Shown: in pieces, positions 1-8,218 of the stretch | Layout of the letters: each line of letters begins with the position of its first letter | Position numbering within the stretch: position 1 is the stretch's first letter | Assembly: GCA_947258815.1 (NCBI GenBank) | Contig: CAMYJW010000030.1 | Location: 310,001 to 374,000, forward strand | Direction: 5' to 3' | Length of the DNA: 64,000 nucleotides | Origin: an uncultured Sphingomonadaceae bacterium | GTDB lineage: Bacteria > Pseudomonadota > Alphaproteobacteria > Sphingomonadales > Sphingomonadaceae | The notes under the pieces: generated by a model | The model's database searches: none | Told to the model about the DNA's origin: nothing | What the model saw: the letters and a program-made list of their open reading frames with translations, nothing else | Program-made: the position numbers and the translations under genes

Positions 1-224
1 CTCAGGCTCACGAGCGCGAAAACGGTGATCGAAAAGCCCAGTTTCAGCGCATCAAGATCGGCATGATAACCCCTGATCGCTCCACTTTCCTCAAGCGCGC
101 GCACCCTGCGCAGGCAAGGCGGCGGAGTGAGGCCCACTTTCTCCGCCAGATCGACATTGGTGATCCGGCCCTCTTCCTGCAGCGCTGTAAGAAGCCGCTT
201 GTCGATTTCATCCAGATTGACCAT
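1..224 (-). CDS. Lrp/AsnC family transcriptional regulator, N-terminal part
   Basis: The reading frame begins at an ATG (224 on the complement) behind a GGGGAA ribosome site and runs off the left edge, so only about 74 residues are visible. They start MVNLDEIDKRLL, followed by a helix-turn-helix with the phrases ITNVDLAEKVGLTPPP and CLRRVRALEESG, which is the AsnC-type DNA-binding domain. The sequence then enters the linker to the ligand-binding RAM domain (YHADLDALKLGF). Such proteins are small one-component regulators, often of amino acid metabolism, that bind DNA as dimers or octamers. The target cannot be read from this fragment. The gene is divergent from the kinase-like gene that starts near 452. 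Confidence 0.9.
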   Translation of the reverse strand, partial: MVNLDEIDKRLLTALQEEGRITNVDLAEKVGLTPPPCLRRVRALEESGAIRGYHADLDALKLGFSITVFALVSL

Positions 225-451
225 GAATTTCCCCAGACCCCACGATAAAAAATTATGAACCGCGCCACACAATAATCACGAACGATTAAAACACGCAATA
301 ATAATAATATTTCAGGAAGCGCGATCGTCCCGCTTTGCGACGCTCCTACTACACTGCCTTTCGCGTAGCGCTTGTGCTGCTAGGAGGGTCTGTCACCCAG
401 TACGCAAAACCGCCCACCGGCTCGCCAGCCGCTCGGCAAAGCAGAGCCCAG
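225..451. promoter_or_regulatory. AT-rich divergent intergenic region
   Basis: This spacer lies between the Lrp/AsnC-like gene and the divergent kinase-like gene. Positions 245-315 are much richer in A+T than the rest of the window, with several AATAAT and TTAAA runs. That is where divergent promoters and an autoregulatory Lrp-type site would be expected. No exact operator can be defined by eye. Confidence 0.4.
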
Positions 452-2134
452 ATGCATTTCGACGATCGCCTTGCCACCGTTTTGCGCCAGCCCGCGTCAG
501 GCAAGGTGATCGCGCGCATTCAATACCAGCAATTGCTTGACCTGCTGGGAACGCTTCCAAACGATGCGCGCAGTCCGGTGATCGATGCCGGATATGAACG
601 AATCGGTCAGCTTGAGGCGCAAATTTCTGCGGACGAACGGGCGCGAATGCTGCGCGAATCGGCATTGCGGCTGCGCAGCCCGCGACTTGTCGCCCTGTTG
701 GCCGAAAGCGATCCTCCGGTTGCCTCCGCAGCGATTGCCGCCGCGCGGATGGATGAGGAAGAATGGCTGGATATGATCCCGGCACTGCCCGTGCGCGCAC
801 GTGGCATCCTGCGCCATCGTCGCGATCTGGGCGGGCGGGTTGAAGCGCGGCTGGAGCAACTTGGCGTCGCCGATCGCGGCCTTCCGGCAAACGATCAGGC
901 CCGGAACGCCGCGAACGATCCGAATGCCGACAGCGACGACGGCATCGTCCTGCCACCGGATCAGGACGAGACCGAGGCGATCGGTGCGATCGTCAAGCGC
1001 ATCGAGGCTTTTCGCAAAACCCGAGAGAAGGTGACAAGCGAATCGCCGTCCGGTGTCGCGCCGCGCCTGCCATTTGATGACAGCCAGGACGAAATTCGCG
1101 AACCGCGAACCGCCGGTTTCGACTTCACGACCGATGCACAAGGAACGATCAACTGGGCCGAGAGCGGCGTTGCACCGATGATTGTCGGCATGCGGCTCGG
1201 GCCGCGTGACACCACTGCGGCCCTGGCCGGATCGAAACGCCTTGCCGATGCCGTCCGGCATCGCCAGCCGGTTACCGCAGAGCGCATCACCATCAGCGGC
1301 GCGCCAGCCATCTGCGGTGACTGGCAGATCGATGCAACACCCGGTTTCGATTCGCTGACGGGGCAATTTTCAGGATACGCCGGACGCGCCAGACGCCCAG
1401 CCGAAGCCGCGCATGACCTTTCCTCTCCTCGTCCGCCAGACGAAGCAGACCGGATGCGGCAGGTTCTGCACGAGTTGCGAACCCCGGTCGGCGCGATCCA
1501 GATGAGCGCGGAAGTCATCCAGCAGCAGCTCTACGGCCCGACACCGCATGAATACCGCGCGCTGGCCGCAACAATCGCCAGCGATACCGCGCGCATTCTT
1601 GCCGGGTTTGAGGAAATGGAGCGGTTGGTGAAGATCGATTCGGGCGCGCTGGCGATTGAGCCCGGACAAAGCGATCTCGCGCAGACCGTTTCCAGAACGG
1701 TCACACAGCTTCAGGCCCACACCGATCCGCGCAAAAGCGGATTTGCGCTCGACATTCCGGGTAGCCCGCTAACTGTCGGCATAGAGCCGGTCGAACTTGA
1801 ACGGCTGATCTGGAGACTGCTGGCCGGAATCGCGGGAGCAACCGCCCCGTCCGAAGTGCTTTCGCTGCAATGCGCCGTCGATGGTGCGATGGCATGTCTG
1901 GAAATCGCGCTGCCCGAAGCGCTTCGGGATTTGGATGACGATGCGCTGTTCCACGCAAAGGCAGACGATACCCACCGAACGCTGTCTGCCGGAATGTTCG
2001 GGCTTGGCTTTACCCTGAGGCTTGCACGGGCCGAAGCAGTGGCAGCAGGCGGCGCGCTGACACGACGGGAAGATTCCCTGCAACTTTCCCTTCCCGGGTT
2101 GACCTTGTCTTCAGTGAATCTTAGCCAGAACTGA
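452..2134 (+). CDS. Histidine-kinase-like protein with degenerate ATP-binding boxes
   Basis: The protein has about 560 residues from ATG 452; an upstream in-frame TTG at 335 would add 39 residues without a clear ribosome site. The first 200 residues are helical and Arg/Leu/Asp-rich with no membrane segment. A PAS-like stretch follows (FDFTTDAQGTINWAESG). A HisKA dimerisation helix then carries the H-box HELRTPVGAIQ, with candidate phospho-acceptor His340. The C-terminal region resembles a HATPase domain but is eroded. The N-box position reads ELERLIWRLLAGIAG without the usual Asn, no DxGxG motif is seen, and only a G2-like MFGLGFTLRLARAEA remains. It is probably a cytoplasmic sensor or a pseudokinase scaffold. 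No response regulator is adjacent. Confidence 0.75.
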   Translation: MHFDDRLATVLRQPASGKVIARIQYQQLLDLLGTLPNDARSPVIDAGYERIGQLEAQISADERARMLRESALRLRSPRLVALLAESDPPVASAAIAAARMDEEEWLDMIPALPVRARGILRHRRDLGGRVEARLEQLGVADRGLPANDQARNAANDPNADSDDGIVLPPDQDETEAIGAIVKRIEAFRKTREKVTSESPSGVAPRLPFDDSQDEIREPRTAGFDFTTDAQGTINWAESGVAPMIVGMRLGPRDTTAALAGSKRLADAVRHRQPVTAERITISGAPAICGDWQIDATPGFDSLTGQFSGYAGRARRPAEAAHDLSSPRPPDEADRMRQVLHELRTPVGAIQMSAEVIQQQLYGPTPHEYRALAATIASDTARILAGFEEMERLVKIDSGALAIEPGQSDLAQTVSRTVTQLQAHTDPRKSGFALDIPGSPLTVGIEPVELERLIWRLLAGIAGATAPSEVLSLQCAVDGAMACLEIALPEALRDLDDDALFHAKADDTHRTLSAGMFGLGFTLRLARAEAVAAGGALTRREDSLQLSLPGLTLSSVNLSQN

Positions 2135-2202
2135 GGCATAAGGGGGATGACTGCTGCATGATGCGGTAGGTTCATGCGCATCCGCCCGGAGGAACCAGCA
2201 AC

Positions 2203-3207
2203 GTGCCAGTCGAGAATCTTCTCGATCCGTCTCAGCCCGAAGACTTCGTGACGTTTCGCGAAGGCTTTGGCCAGCGTTTCGTCCTGACGGTGGATACCGA
2301 GGAGGAATTTGACTGGGACAAGCCGCTTGACCGCACCAGTCACAGTCTCGTGACCGTTCCGGCCTTGCAGAAATTCCAGCAGTTCTGCGAAGGGTTCGGC
2401 GTCGTTCCGATCTACCTGCTTGATTATCCGGTCGCGACATCCAGCGCAGCGGCAGAAGCGCTGCGCCCGGCGATTGCAGAAGGCAGGGCAGAAATCGGCG
2501 TGCAATTGCACCCCTGGGTAAGCCCGCCGTTTCAAGAGGAACTGAACGAATTCAACAGTTTTGCTGGCAATCTTCCCGAAGATGTCGAGCGTGAAAAATT
2601 CACAACCTTGCGCAACACGATCGAAGAACGCTTCGGTGTTCCGCCGCTCATTTATCGCGCCGGGCGGTATGGGATTGGCCCCAACAGCGCCGCGATACTG
2701 GGCGATTCGGGTCTTTCGATAGACACATCTGTGCGCACCAATTTTGATTACAGTTTCGCGGGCGGCCCCAATTTTCGCAAACACCCGCTGCGGCCATACT
2801 GGATCAATCGTGAGAAGCGGCTGATGGAACTGCCGCTGACAACCGTTTACTGGGGGCCACTGCGCCAGTTTGGTGACTGGCTCTATCCCCGTTTGTGGCG
2901 CGCGCCATCGATACGCGGCGCACTGTCCAAAATTGGCCTGATGGAACGAATCCCGCTTACACCCGAAGGCGTGACAACCGATGAAGCGATCCGGGGCACC
3001 GATATTGCCATCGATCTGGAGTTGCCGGTTCTGGTTTTTTCATTCCACAGCCCATCGCTTGCGCCCGGTCACACGCCCTATGTCAAAAACGATGCCGAGC
3101 TTGACCATTTCTACGATTGGTGGCGCTCCCTCTTCACATATCTGGCGCGCAGGAACGTGAAGCCAACCAGCGTTCGTGAAATCATGGACTCTGTCACGCT
3201 TGCCTAG
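2203..3207 (+). CDS. Polysaccharide deacetylase family protein (WalW-like)
   Basis: The 334-residue protein starts at GTG 2203, preceded by a GGAGG site. It has the NodB-like layout. Near the N-terminus is a metal and catalytic strand FVLTVDTEEEFDWD (Asp31, Glu33), then a histidine motif VQLHPWVSPPF (His103), then RAGRYGIGPNSA with the conserved Arg/Gly loop. A later SFHSPSLAPGHTPY supplies another His. No signal peptide is seen, so it is probably cytoplasmic or acts on nucleotide- or lipid-linked sugars. The substrate is unknown. It lies 68 bp downstream of the kinase-like gene on the same strand and may be co-transcribed with it. Confidence 0.8.
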   Translation: MPVENLLDPSQPEDFVTFREGFGQRFVLTVDTEEEFDWDKPLDRTSHSLVTVPALQKFQQFCEGFGVVPIYLLDYPVATSSAAAEALRPAIAEGRAEIGVQLHPWVSPPFQEELNEFNSFAGNLPEDVEREKFTTLRNTIEERFGVPPLIYRAGRYGIGPNSAAILGDSGLSIDTSVRTNFDYSFAGGPNFRKHPLRPYWINREKRLMELPLTTVYWGPLRQFGDWLYPRLWRAPSIRGALSKIGLMERIPLTPEGVTTDEAIRGTDIAIDLELPVLVFSFHSPSLAPGHTPYVKNDAELDHFYDWWRSLFTYLARRNVKPTSVREIMDSVTLA

Positions 3208-3284
3208 TCAGGAAAGGCAGGCTAACGGGCGGTTGACCTGCGACGCATCGCGCCGCTGGGTGCCGCAAGCAATGGATGGTTTCA

Positions 3285-3361
3285 GGGCCTGTAGCTCAGT
3301 TGGTTAGAGCTGGCCGCTCATAACGGCTAGGTCGCGGGTTCGAGTCCTGCCGGGCCCACCA
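3285..3361 (+). tRNA. tRNA-Ile2 (anticodon CAT, lysidine type)
   Basis: The 77-nt cloverleaf has a 7-bp acceptor stem (GGGCCTG with CGGGCCC), D arm GCTC..GAGC, anticodon loop CTCATAA, T arm GCGGG TTCGAGT CCTGC and an encoded CCA. A CAT anticodon can be initiator Met, elongator Met or minor Ile. Pairs C4-G69 and C5-G68 match the known acceptor-stem determinants for TilS, so tRNA-Ile2 is preferred. Confidence 0.85.
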
Positions 3362-3406
3362 TTGCCGCGGCAGAGTTTTCCGGCAGCAGCGTCTGCCGTG
3401 ACAGGT

Positions 3407-3483
<77 letters not shown>

Positions 3484-3623
3484 ATTCTTTCAGTAACGGC
3501 AGGAAGCGCGGCGGCAGGCGGCAGCCGCCGTTTCTGAACGACAGCCAACGTATCCAATCAGGAACGAGAAAGGCGAACCGTGCTTTGTGCAGGATCAGTC
3601 GTGACCCGCACAAGGAGTGTTTG

Positions 3624-3779
3624 ATGTCCTCGTCAGTCTTCCGCAGCAGCCGCCCGCATGACTGGATCATGCCCCGCCCGCACACCGATGCGCATCAGCG
3701 CCTGATCACATATGGCCCGATCCAGCCGATGGACGCACAACCAGGTTGGCTGGAACGTCTGTTGTTCGGCCGCGCCTGA
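3624..3779 (+). CDS. Small hypothetical protein (51 aa)
   Basis: The start is ATG 3624, placed by an AAGGAG site eight bases upstream. The 51 residues contain no membrane segment. The visible core is MPRPHTDAHQRLITYGPIQP, followed by a Trp-containing tail ending WLERLLFGRA. The terminal FGRA and the YGPIQPM phrase look like a real conserved small protein rather than chance coding, but no function is recognised. It sits between the two tRNA genes and the phosphatase gene. Confidence 0.6.
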   Translation: MSSSVFRSSRPHDWIMPRPHTDAHQRLITYGPIQPMDAQPGWLERLLFGRA

Positions 3780-3851
3780 TAAGCCGCGCCTGATCAAACG
3801 GACCGAAAATGCCATGTGACAGCAGGCGCGCCGCGCTTTAACCTCGCGCGT

Positions 3852-4322
3852 ATGACCCAGCCTGCCATTCTGTTCGTTTGCCTTGGAAATATCTGTCGCT
3901 CTCCGCTGGCCGAAGCGGCCATGCGCGCCGAAGCTGAAAGCACCGGGCTTGCGATCCGCATCGATTCGGCGGGCACGGGTGACTGGCACATCGGCAATCC
4001 ACCCGATCAAAGAGCGCAAGCGGAAGCGCATCGGCGCGGTATAGACATTTCAGGCTATCGCGCGCGACAGGCCGTGCCGACCGATTTTCACACCTTCACC
4101 CATATCGTTGCGATGGACCGGCAGAATCTGGCCGATCTCCATGCGATCGCCCCGCCCGATCCGGTTGCGAACCTGTCTCTCCTGCTCGATCATGTACCGG
4201 GGCTGGAAGGGCAGTCCGTCGCCGATCCCTATTTCGGCGGCGAAGAGGGCTTTGCCGAGACATGGGAACAAGTTCACCGCGCCGCGCAGGCACTGGTGCA
4301 AATGCTCACCAACACGCGATAG
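3852..4322 (+). CDS. Low-molecular-weight protein-tyrosine phosphatase
   Basis: The 156-residue protein opens with MTQPAILFVCLGNICRSPLAE. This contains the CX5R phosphate-binding loop with nucleophile Cys10 and Arg16. The general acid is in VADPYFGG near the C-terminus, as in the family. It hydrolyses phosphotyrosine, and possibly phosphoarginine, in the cytoplasm. An in-frame GTG at 3816 would add 12 residues, but ATG 3852 matches the family start. No tyrosine kinase or capsule gene is adjacent, so the substrate is open. Confidence 0.93.
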   Translation: MTQPAILFVCLGNICRSPLAEAAMRAEAESTGLAIRIDSAGTGDWHIGNPPDQRAQAEAHRRGIDISGYRARQAVPTDFHTFTHIVAMDRQNLADLHAIAPPDPVANLSLLLDHVPGLEGQSVADPYFGGEEGFAETWEQVHRAAQALVQMLTNTR

Positions 4323-4365
4323 CCGCACAGCGGAATGCGGCCTGCCATCGTCACACACCGCTGCT

Positions 4366-4393
4366 TTGCAAATCGGCGCGACTGGCCTATATA
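4366..4393 (+). promoter_or_regulatory. Candidate sigma-70 promoter for purC
   Basis: TTGCAA (4366-4371) and TATATA (4388-4393) are separated by 16 bases in the 155-bp gap before purC. This would place a transcript start near 4400 and a leader of about 75 nt. It is an eye-matched consensus only. Confidence 0.45.
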
Positions 4394-4477
4394 ACGGGCC
4401 AACGCCCCGGCCGTGCAGTCGCATTCGCAGATTGCCCTTGCCGGGGTTTGTGTTTTTCCGATTGAAGGGTTTGCCAG

Positions 4478-5260
4478 ATGTCCCGTCGCCGCCAGATTTA
4501 CGAAGGCAAGGCCAAGATTCTTTATGAAGGGCCCGAACCCGGCACGCTGATCCAGTATTTCAAGGATGATGCCACGGCCTTCAACGCCCAGAAAAAGGGC
4601 ACGATTCAAGGCAAGGGCGTGATCAACAATCGCATCAGCGAATATGTGTTCACCCGGCTCAATCACATCGGCGTGCCCAACCATTTCATTCGCCGTCTCA
4701 ACATGCGCGAACAGCTTGTCCGTCAGGTTGAAATCGTTCCGATCGAAGTGATCGTGCGCAATGTCGCGGCGGGATCCATTTCGAAACGCCTTGGCATTCC
4801 CGAAGGCGAACAGCTTCCGCACACGCTGCTTGAATATTGTTACAAGGACGATGCGCTGGGCGATCCGCTGATCGCCGAAGAACATATCGCCTGTTTCGGC
4901 TGGGCCTCGAACGAGGAGATGCAGGACATCTCCTCGATGGCGATCCGGGTGAACGATTTCCTGTGCGGTATGTTCGCGGCGATCAATATCCGGCTCGTCG
5001 ATTTCAAGCTGGAGTTCGGCCGCATTTTCGATGGCGATTTCAGCCGGGTCATCCTAGCGGACGAAATCAGCCCCGATGGCTGCCGCCTTTGGGATATGAC
5101 CACCGGCGAAAAGCTGGACAAGGATCGGTTCCGCCGCGATCTGGGCGGCGAGGAAGAAGCCTATCAGGAAGTCGCGCGCCGCCTTGGCCTGTTGCAGGAC
5201 GATAACGGCCCCAGCGAAGTGTTCGATCTTTCACAGCATCGCAAACTGCGCGGGAAATAG
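4478..5260 (+). CDS. purC: Phosphoribosylaminoimidazole-succinocarboxamide synthase
   Basis: SAICAR synthetase (260 residues, normal length) ligates aspartate to CAIR using ATP in de novo purine synthesis. The N-terminus [16 protein letters not shown] carries the YEGKAK motif. Other family phrases are [36 protein letters not shown] and [14 protein letters not shown], which cover the ATP and CAIR sites. The other purine genes here, purS-purQ and purM-purN, are in separate clusters. An M16 peptidase gene follows after only 8 bp. Confidence 0.97.
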   Translation: MSRRRQIYEGKAKILYEGPEPGTLIQYFKDDATAFNAQKKGTIQGKGVINNRISEYVFTRLNHIGVPNHFIRRLNMREQLVRQVEIVPIEVIVRNVAAGSISKRLGIPEGEQLPHTLLEYCYKDDALGDPLIAEEHIACFGWASNEEMQDISSMAIRVNDFLCGMFAAINIRLVDFKLEFGRIFDGDFSRVILADEISPDGCRLWDMTTGEKLDKDRFRRDLGGEEEAYQEVARRLGLLQDDNGPSEVFDLSQHRKLRGK

Positions 5261-5268
5261 TTTGAACC

Positions 5269-8175
5269 ATGCAATCTGACGGAAGCATGCGCGCCCTTCC
5301 CGCCTTGCTGGTTTCGCTTGCCGCGTTGCTTTTGACCGCCTGTGCGCCGCAAGCGCGCACTATCGCCTCGGCGCCAAACGCGCCAAACAGGGCGCAGCTT
5401 GAGGCTGCCACCTGGGCCTTTGAGGCCAGCGATATTCCCGTCGATCCGGGCTTCCGCTTCGGCAGGCTGAACAATGGCATGCGCTATGTCGTCCGCCAGA
5501 ACGCGACGCCGGAAGCAACCGGCATCGTCCGGCTGGAAATCGCTGCCGGTTCGCTCGACGAGACAGACAGCGAGCGCGGCTTTGCCCATTTCGTCGAACA
5601 CATGGCATTCAACGGCAGCACCAATGTCCCGGAAGGGGAAATGGTGCGCCTGCTGGAACGTAACGGCCTGGCGTTCGGCGCCGACACCAACGCAGCGACC
5701 AGCTTTTCACGCACGACCTACAAGCTCGATCTGCCGCGCAACACGCCCGAACTGCTTGATGTGGCGCTGATGTTGATGCGCGAAACCGCCAGCGAACTGA
5801 CGATCACCGATGCCGCGGTCGATCGTGAACGCGGCGTGCTGCTGGCCGAAATGCGCGATCGCAACAGCAATGCCTTGCGCAATGCGCTAAACGATTCGCG
5901 ATTCCAGCATCCCGAAGCGCTTTATCCTGAACGGTTTCCGATCGGCACTGCCGAAACGCTCAACGCCGCGACCGGAGACAGTTTACGCGCGTTCTATCGC
6001 CGCGAATATGTGCCGGAGCAGACAACCCTTGTGGTGATCGGCGATTTCGACGCAGACCGGGTGGAGGCGGAAATCAAGGCGCGATTTGCCAACTGGCAAT
6101 CCGCATCGGCCACTCCCGCTGCGCCTCAGCCCGATGCCGGGCCGGTTCTGACCGACGACGGTGATCGCACCGCCATCTATCTCGACCCAGCACTTCCCGA
6201 ACGGGTCGTCGCATCGAAAAACGGCGCTTGGCTTTTTGAGCCAGACACCATCGCCCAGCGACAGGAAAACCTGTTGCGCCGGATTGGCTACGCCATCGTC
6301 AACCGGCGTTTGCAGCGTCTAGCGCGTCAGCCCGATCCGCCGTTTCGCGGCGCAGGTTTCGGCACCGGTGATGTTTTTGAGGCAGGCCGTACCACCCGGC
6401 TGATTGTCGATACGCTGGACCGCAAATGGAACCGCGGGCTGACGGTTGCAGCAGGCGAATATCGCAAGGCCGTCAGATACGGATTCAGCGAAGCCGAAGT
6501 GGCGGAGCAGGTCGCCGAAATTCGCACCCGTATCGAAAATGCCGCCGCTTCGGCGGACACGCGCAGCCACCACGCACTGGCAGGCGCGATCTGGGGTCTG
6601 GTGCGCGATGATAGCGTGCCGTCCGATCCGCGCGATGTTCTGCTACGCTTCAACACGTTTGCGCCCGATATCGCCGCAAAGCCGGTGCTGGCCGCGCTGA
6701 GGCGCGACATGGTCAGGCTCAGAAAGCCGCTGCTGCGTTTTCGCGGACGGTTCGCGCCCGAAGGTGGCGAACCGGCGATCCGGCAAACCTGGAATGCAGC
6801 AATGCGAACGCGCCTGTCGCGCGACAGCAATGGCGAAGCAGGCACCGCATTCGCCTACACCGATTTTGGCGCGCCCGGCACGGTTGCGCAAGACACCCGC
6901 GAAGCCGCGCTTGGCATTCGGACCGTTCGCTTTGCCAACGGCGTGATGCTCAACCTCAAGCAAACAACGATCAGGAAAGACCGCATCGCCATCAAACTGT
7001 CGGTGGACGGCGGCAAGAAGCTCAACCGGCGGGACAATCCTCTGGCGACGGAGCTGGTGCGTTATCTGGTCGATGGCGGACTTGGCGCGCACAGCTGGGA
7101 CGAATTGCAGACGATTCTGGCCGGCAAGTCGTACAGCGCCGGGTTTTCGCCGGGTGGCGACACATTCATCGCCAGCGCAAACACCACGCCGCGCGATCTG
7201 GAAACCCAGTTGCAGGTATTCGCCGCGTTCCTTTCGGATCCGGGATATCGCAGCGAAGGCGTTGAGCGGTATCGCAGCGACATCAATCGCTATTTCGCAC
7301 AGCTCACGGCAACCCCCAACGCCGCTTTGCGCGGCGAGATCGGCAAGATCATCTCGGATGGAGACCCCCGCTTTTCGCTGCTCGAACCGGAAAAATACCG
7401 CGCACTGACATTTGAAAAACTTGAGCAGGACATTACCGACCGGCTGAGCGGCGGTGCGCTTGAGATTGGCATCGTCGGCGATTTCGATGAAGATCAGACG
7501 ATTGCGCTGGTTGCGCAAACACTGGGCGCCCTGCCCGCGCGTGAACCGGCATTTCGCGATTATGCCGATCAGCCGCAGCGCACGTTCACGGCGCAGCGCT
7601 CCCGGCGCATCGTCCGCCACACCGGCCCCAAGGATCAGGCTCTGCTGCGTCTGACATGGCCGACCCGCGACGATTCCGATCCGGTCGAAGCGATGACGCT
7701 TGAGCTGCTTGAACGCGTGGTGAAGATCGAACTGACAGAGACCTTGCGCGAAGCGCTGGGCAAAGCCTATTCGCCCGGCGCATCAAGTTCTCTTTCGCGT
7801 CACTGGAGCGGCTACGGCGTATTCGCCATCGCCGCATCGGTGGACGTTGGCGAAGTTGCGGCAACCCGCAAGGCGATCATCGACGCGCTGACGCGCCTGC
7901 GCGACAACGGTATCGGCGAAGACCGGCTGATCCGCGCGCGCCAGCCGATGATCGAGCAGGTCCAGAATGCGCTGAAATCCAATTCCGGCTGGCTCGCACT
8001 GGTTGATCGTGCGCAGACCGAGCCCGACCGGATCGCGCGCTATCTCAGCGCGCAAAGCCGCCTTGAAGCCTTGCGCGCGCATGACGTTCGGGACATGGCC
8101 CGGCGCTATCTCGATCCCGAAGCCGGGCTTGAAATTCTCGTCCTGCCAGAAGGTGTTGCCGCTCCGGGGAACTGA
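5269..8175 (+). CDS. M16 family zinc metallopeptidase, predicted lipoprotein
   Basis: This 968-residue pitrilysin-family protein is of the large PqqL-like type. The N-terminus is a lipoprotein signal peptide ending LLLTAC, so it is probably anchored in the periplasm. The inverted zinc motif is HFVEH (His107, Glu110, His111) with third ligand Glu187 in DRERGVLLAEMRD. The second M16 repeat lacks the motif, as is usual. A later in-frame ATG at 5287 gives a tighter signal peptide and is an equally plausible start. The gene follows purC by 8 bp and is probably co-transcribed with it, though no functional link is evident. Confidence 0.9.
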   Translation: MQSDGSMRALPALLVSLAALLLTACAPQARTIASAPNAPNRAQLEAATWAFEASDIPVDPGFRFGRLNNGMRYVVRQNATPEATGIVRLEIAAGSLDETDSERGFAHFVEHMAFNGSTNVPEGEMVRLLERNGLAFGADTNAATSFSRTTYKLDLPRNTPELLDVALMLMRETASELTITDAAVDRERGVLLAEMRDRNSNALRNALNDSRFQHPEALYPERFPIGTAETLNAATGDSLRAFYRREYVPEQTTLVVIGDFDADRVEAEIKARFANWQSASATPAAPQPDAGPVLTDDGDRTAIYLDPALPERVVASKNGAWLFEPDTIAQRQENLLRRIGYAIVNRRLQRLARQPDPPFRGAGFGTGDVFEAGRTTRLIVDTLDRKWNRGLTVAAGEYRKAVRYGFSEAEVAEQVAEIRTRIENAAASADTRSHHALAGAIWGLVRDDSVPSDPRDVLLRFNTFAPDIAAKPVLAALRRDMVRLRKPLLRFRGRFAPEGGEPAIRQTWNAAMRTRLSRDSNGEAGTAFAYTDFGAPGTVAQDTREAALGIRTVRFANGVMLNLKQTTIRKDRIAIKLSVDGGKKLNRRDNPLATELVRYLVDGGLGAHSWDELQTILAGKSYSAGFSPGGDTFIASANTTPRDLETQLQVFAAFLSDPGYRSEGVERYRSDINRYFAQLTATPNAALRGEIGKIISDGDPRFSLLEPEKYRALTFEKLEQDITDRLSGGALEIGIVGDFDEDQTIALVAQTLGALPAREPAFRDYADQPQRTFTAQRSRRIVRHTGPKDQALLRLTWPTRDDSDPVEAMTLELLERVVKIELTETLREALGKAYSPGASSSLSRHWSGYGVFAIAASVDVGEVAATRKAIIDALTRLRDNGIGEDRLIRARQPMIEQVQNALKSNSGWLALVDRAQTEPDRIARYLSAQSRLEALRAHDVRDMARRYLDPEAGLEILVLPEGVAAPGN

Positions 8176-8218
8176 CGCCATGGCTTGCCGGGATCGCACG
8201 ATAGGCTATCTGTAGGCG

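Noticed and set aside
3285..3361. Elongator tRNA-Met for the CAT tRNA
   Set aside because: The acceptor-stem pairs at 4-69 and 5-68 fit tRNA-Ile2. A Met assignment is not excluded but is less likely.
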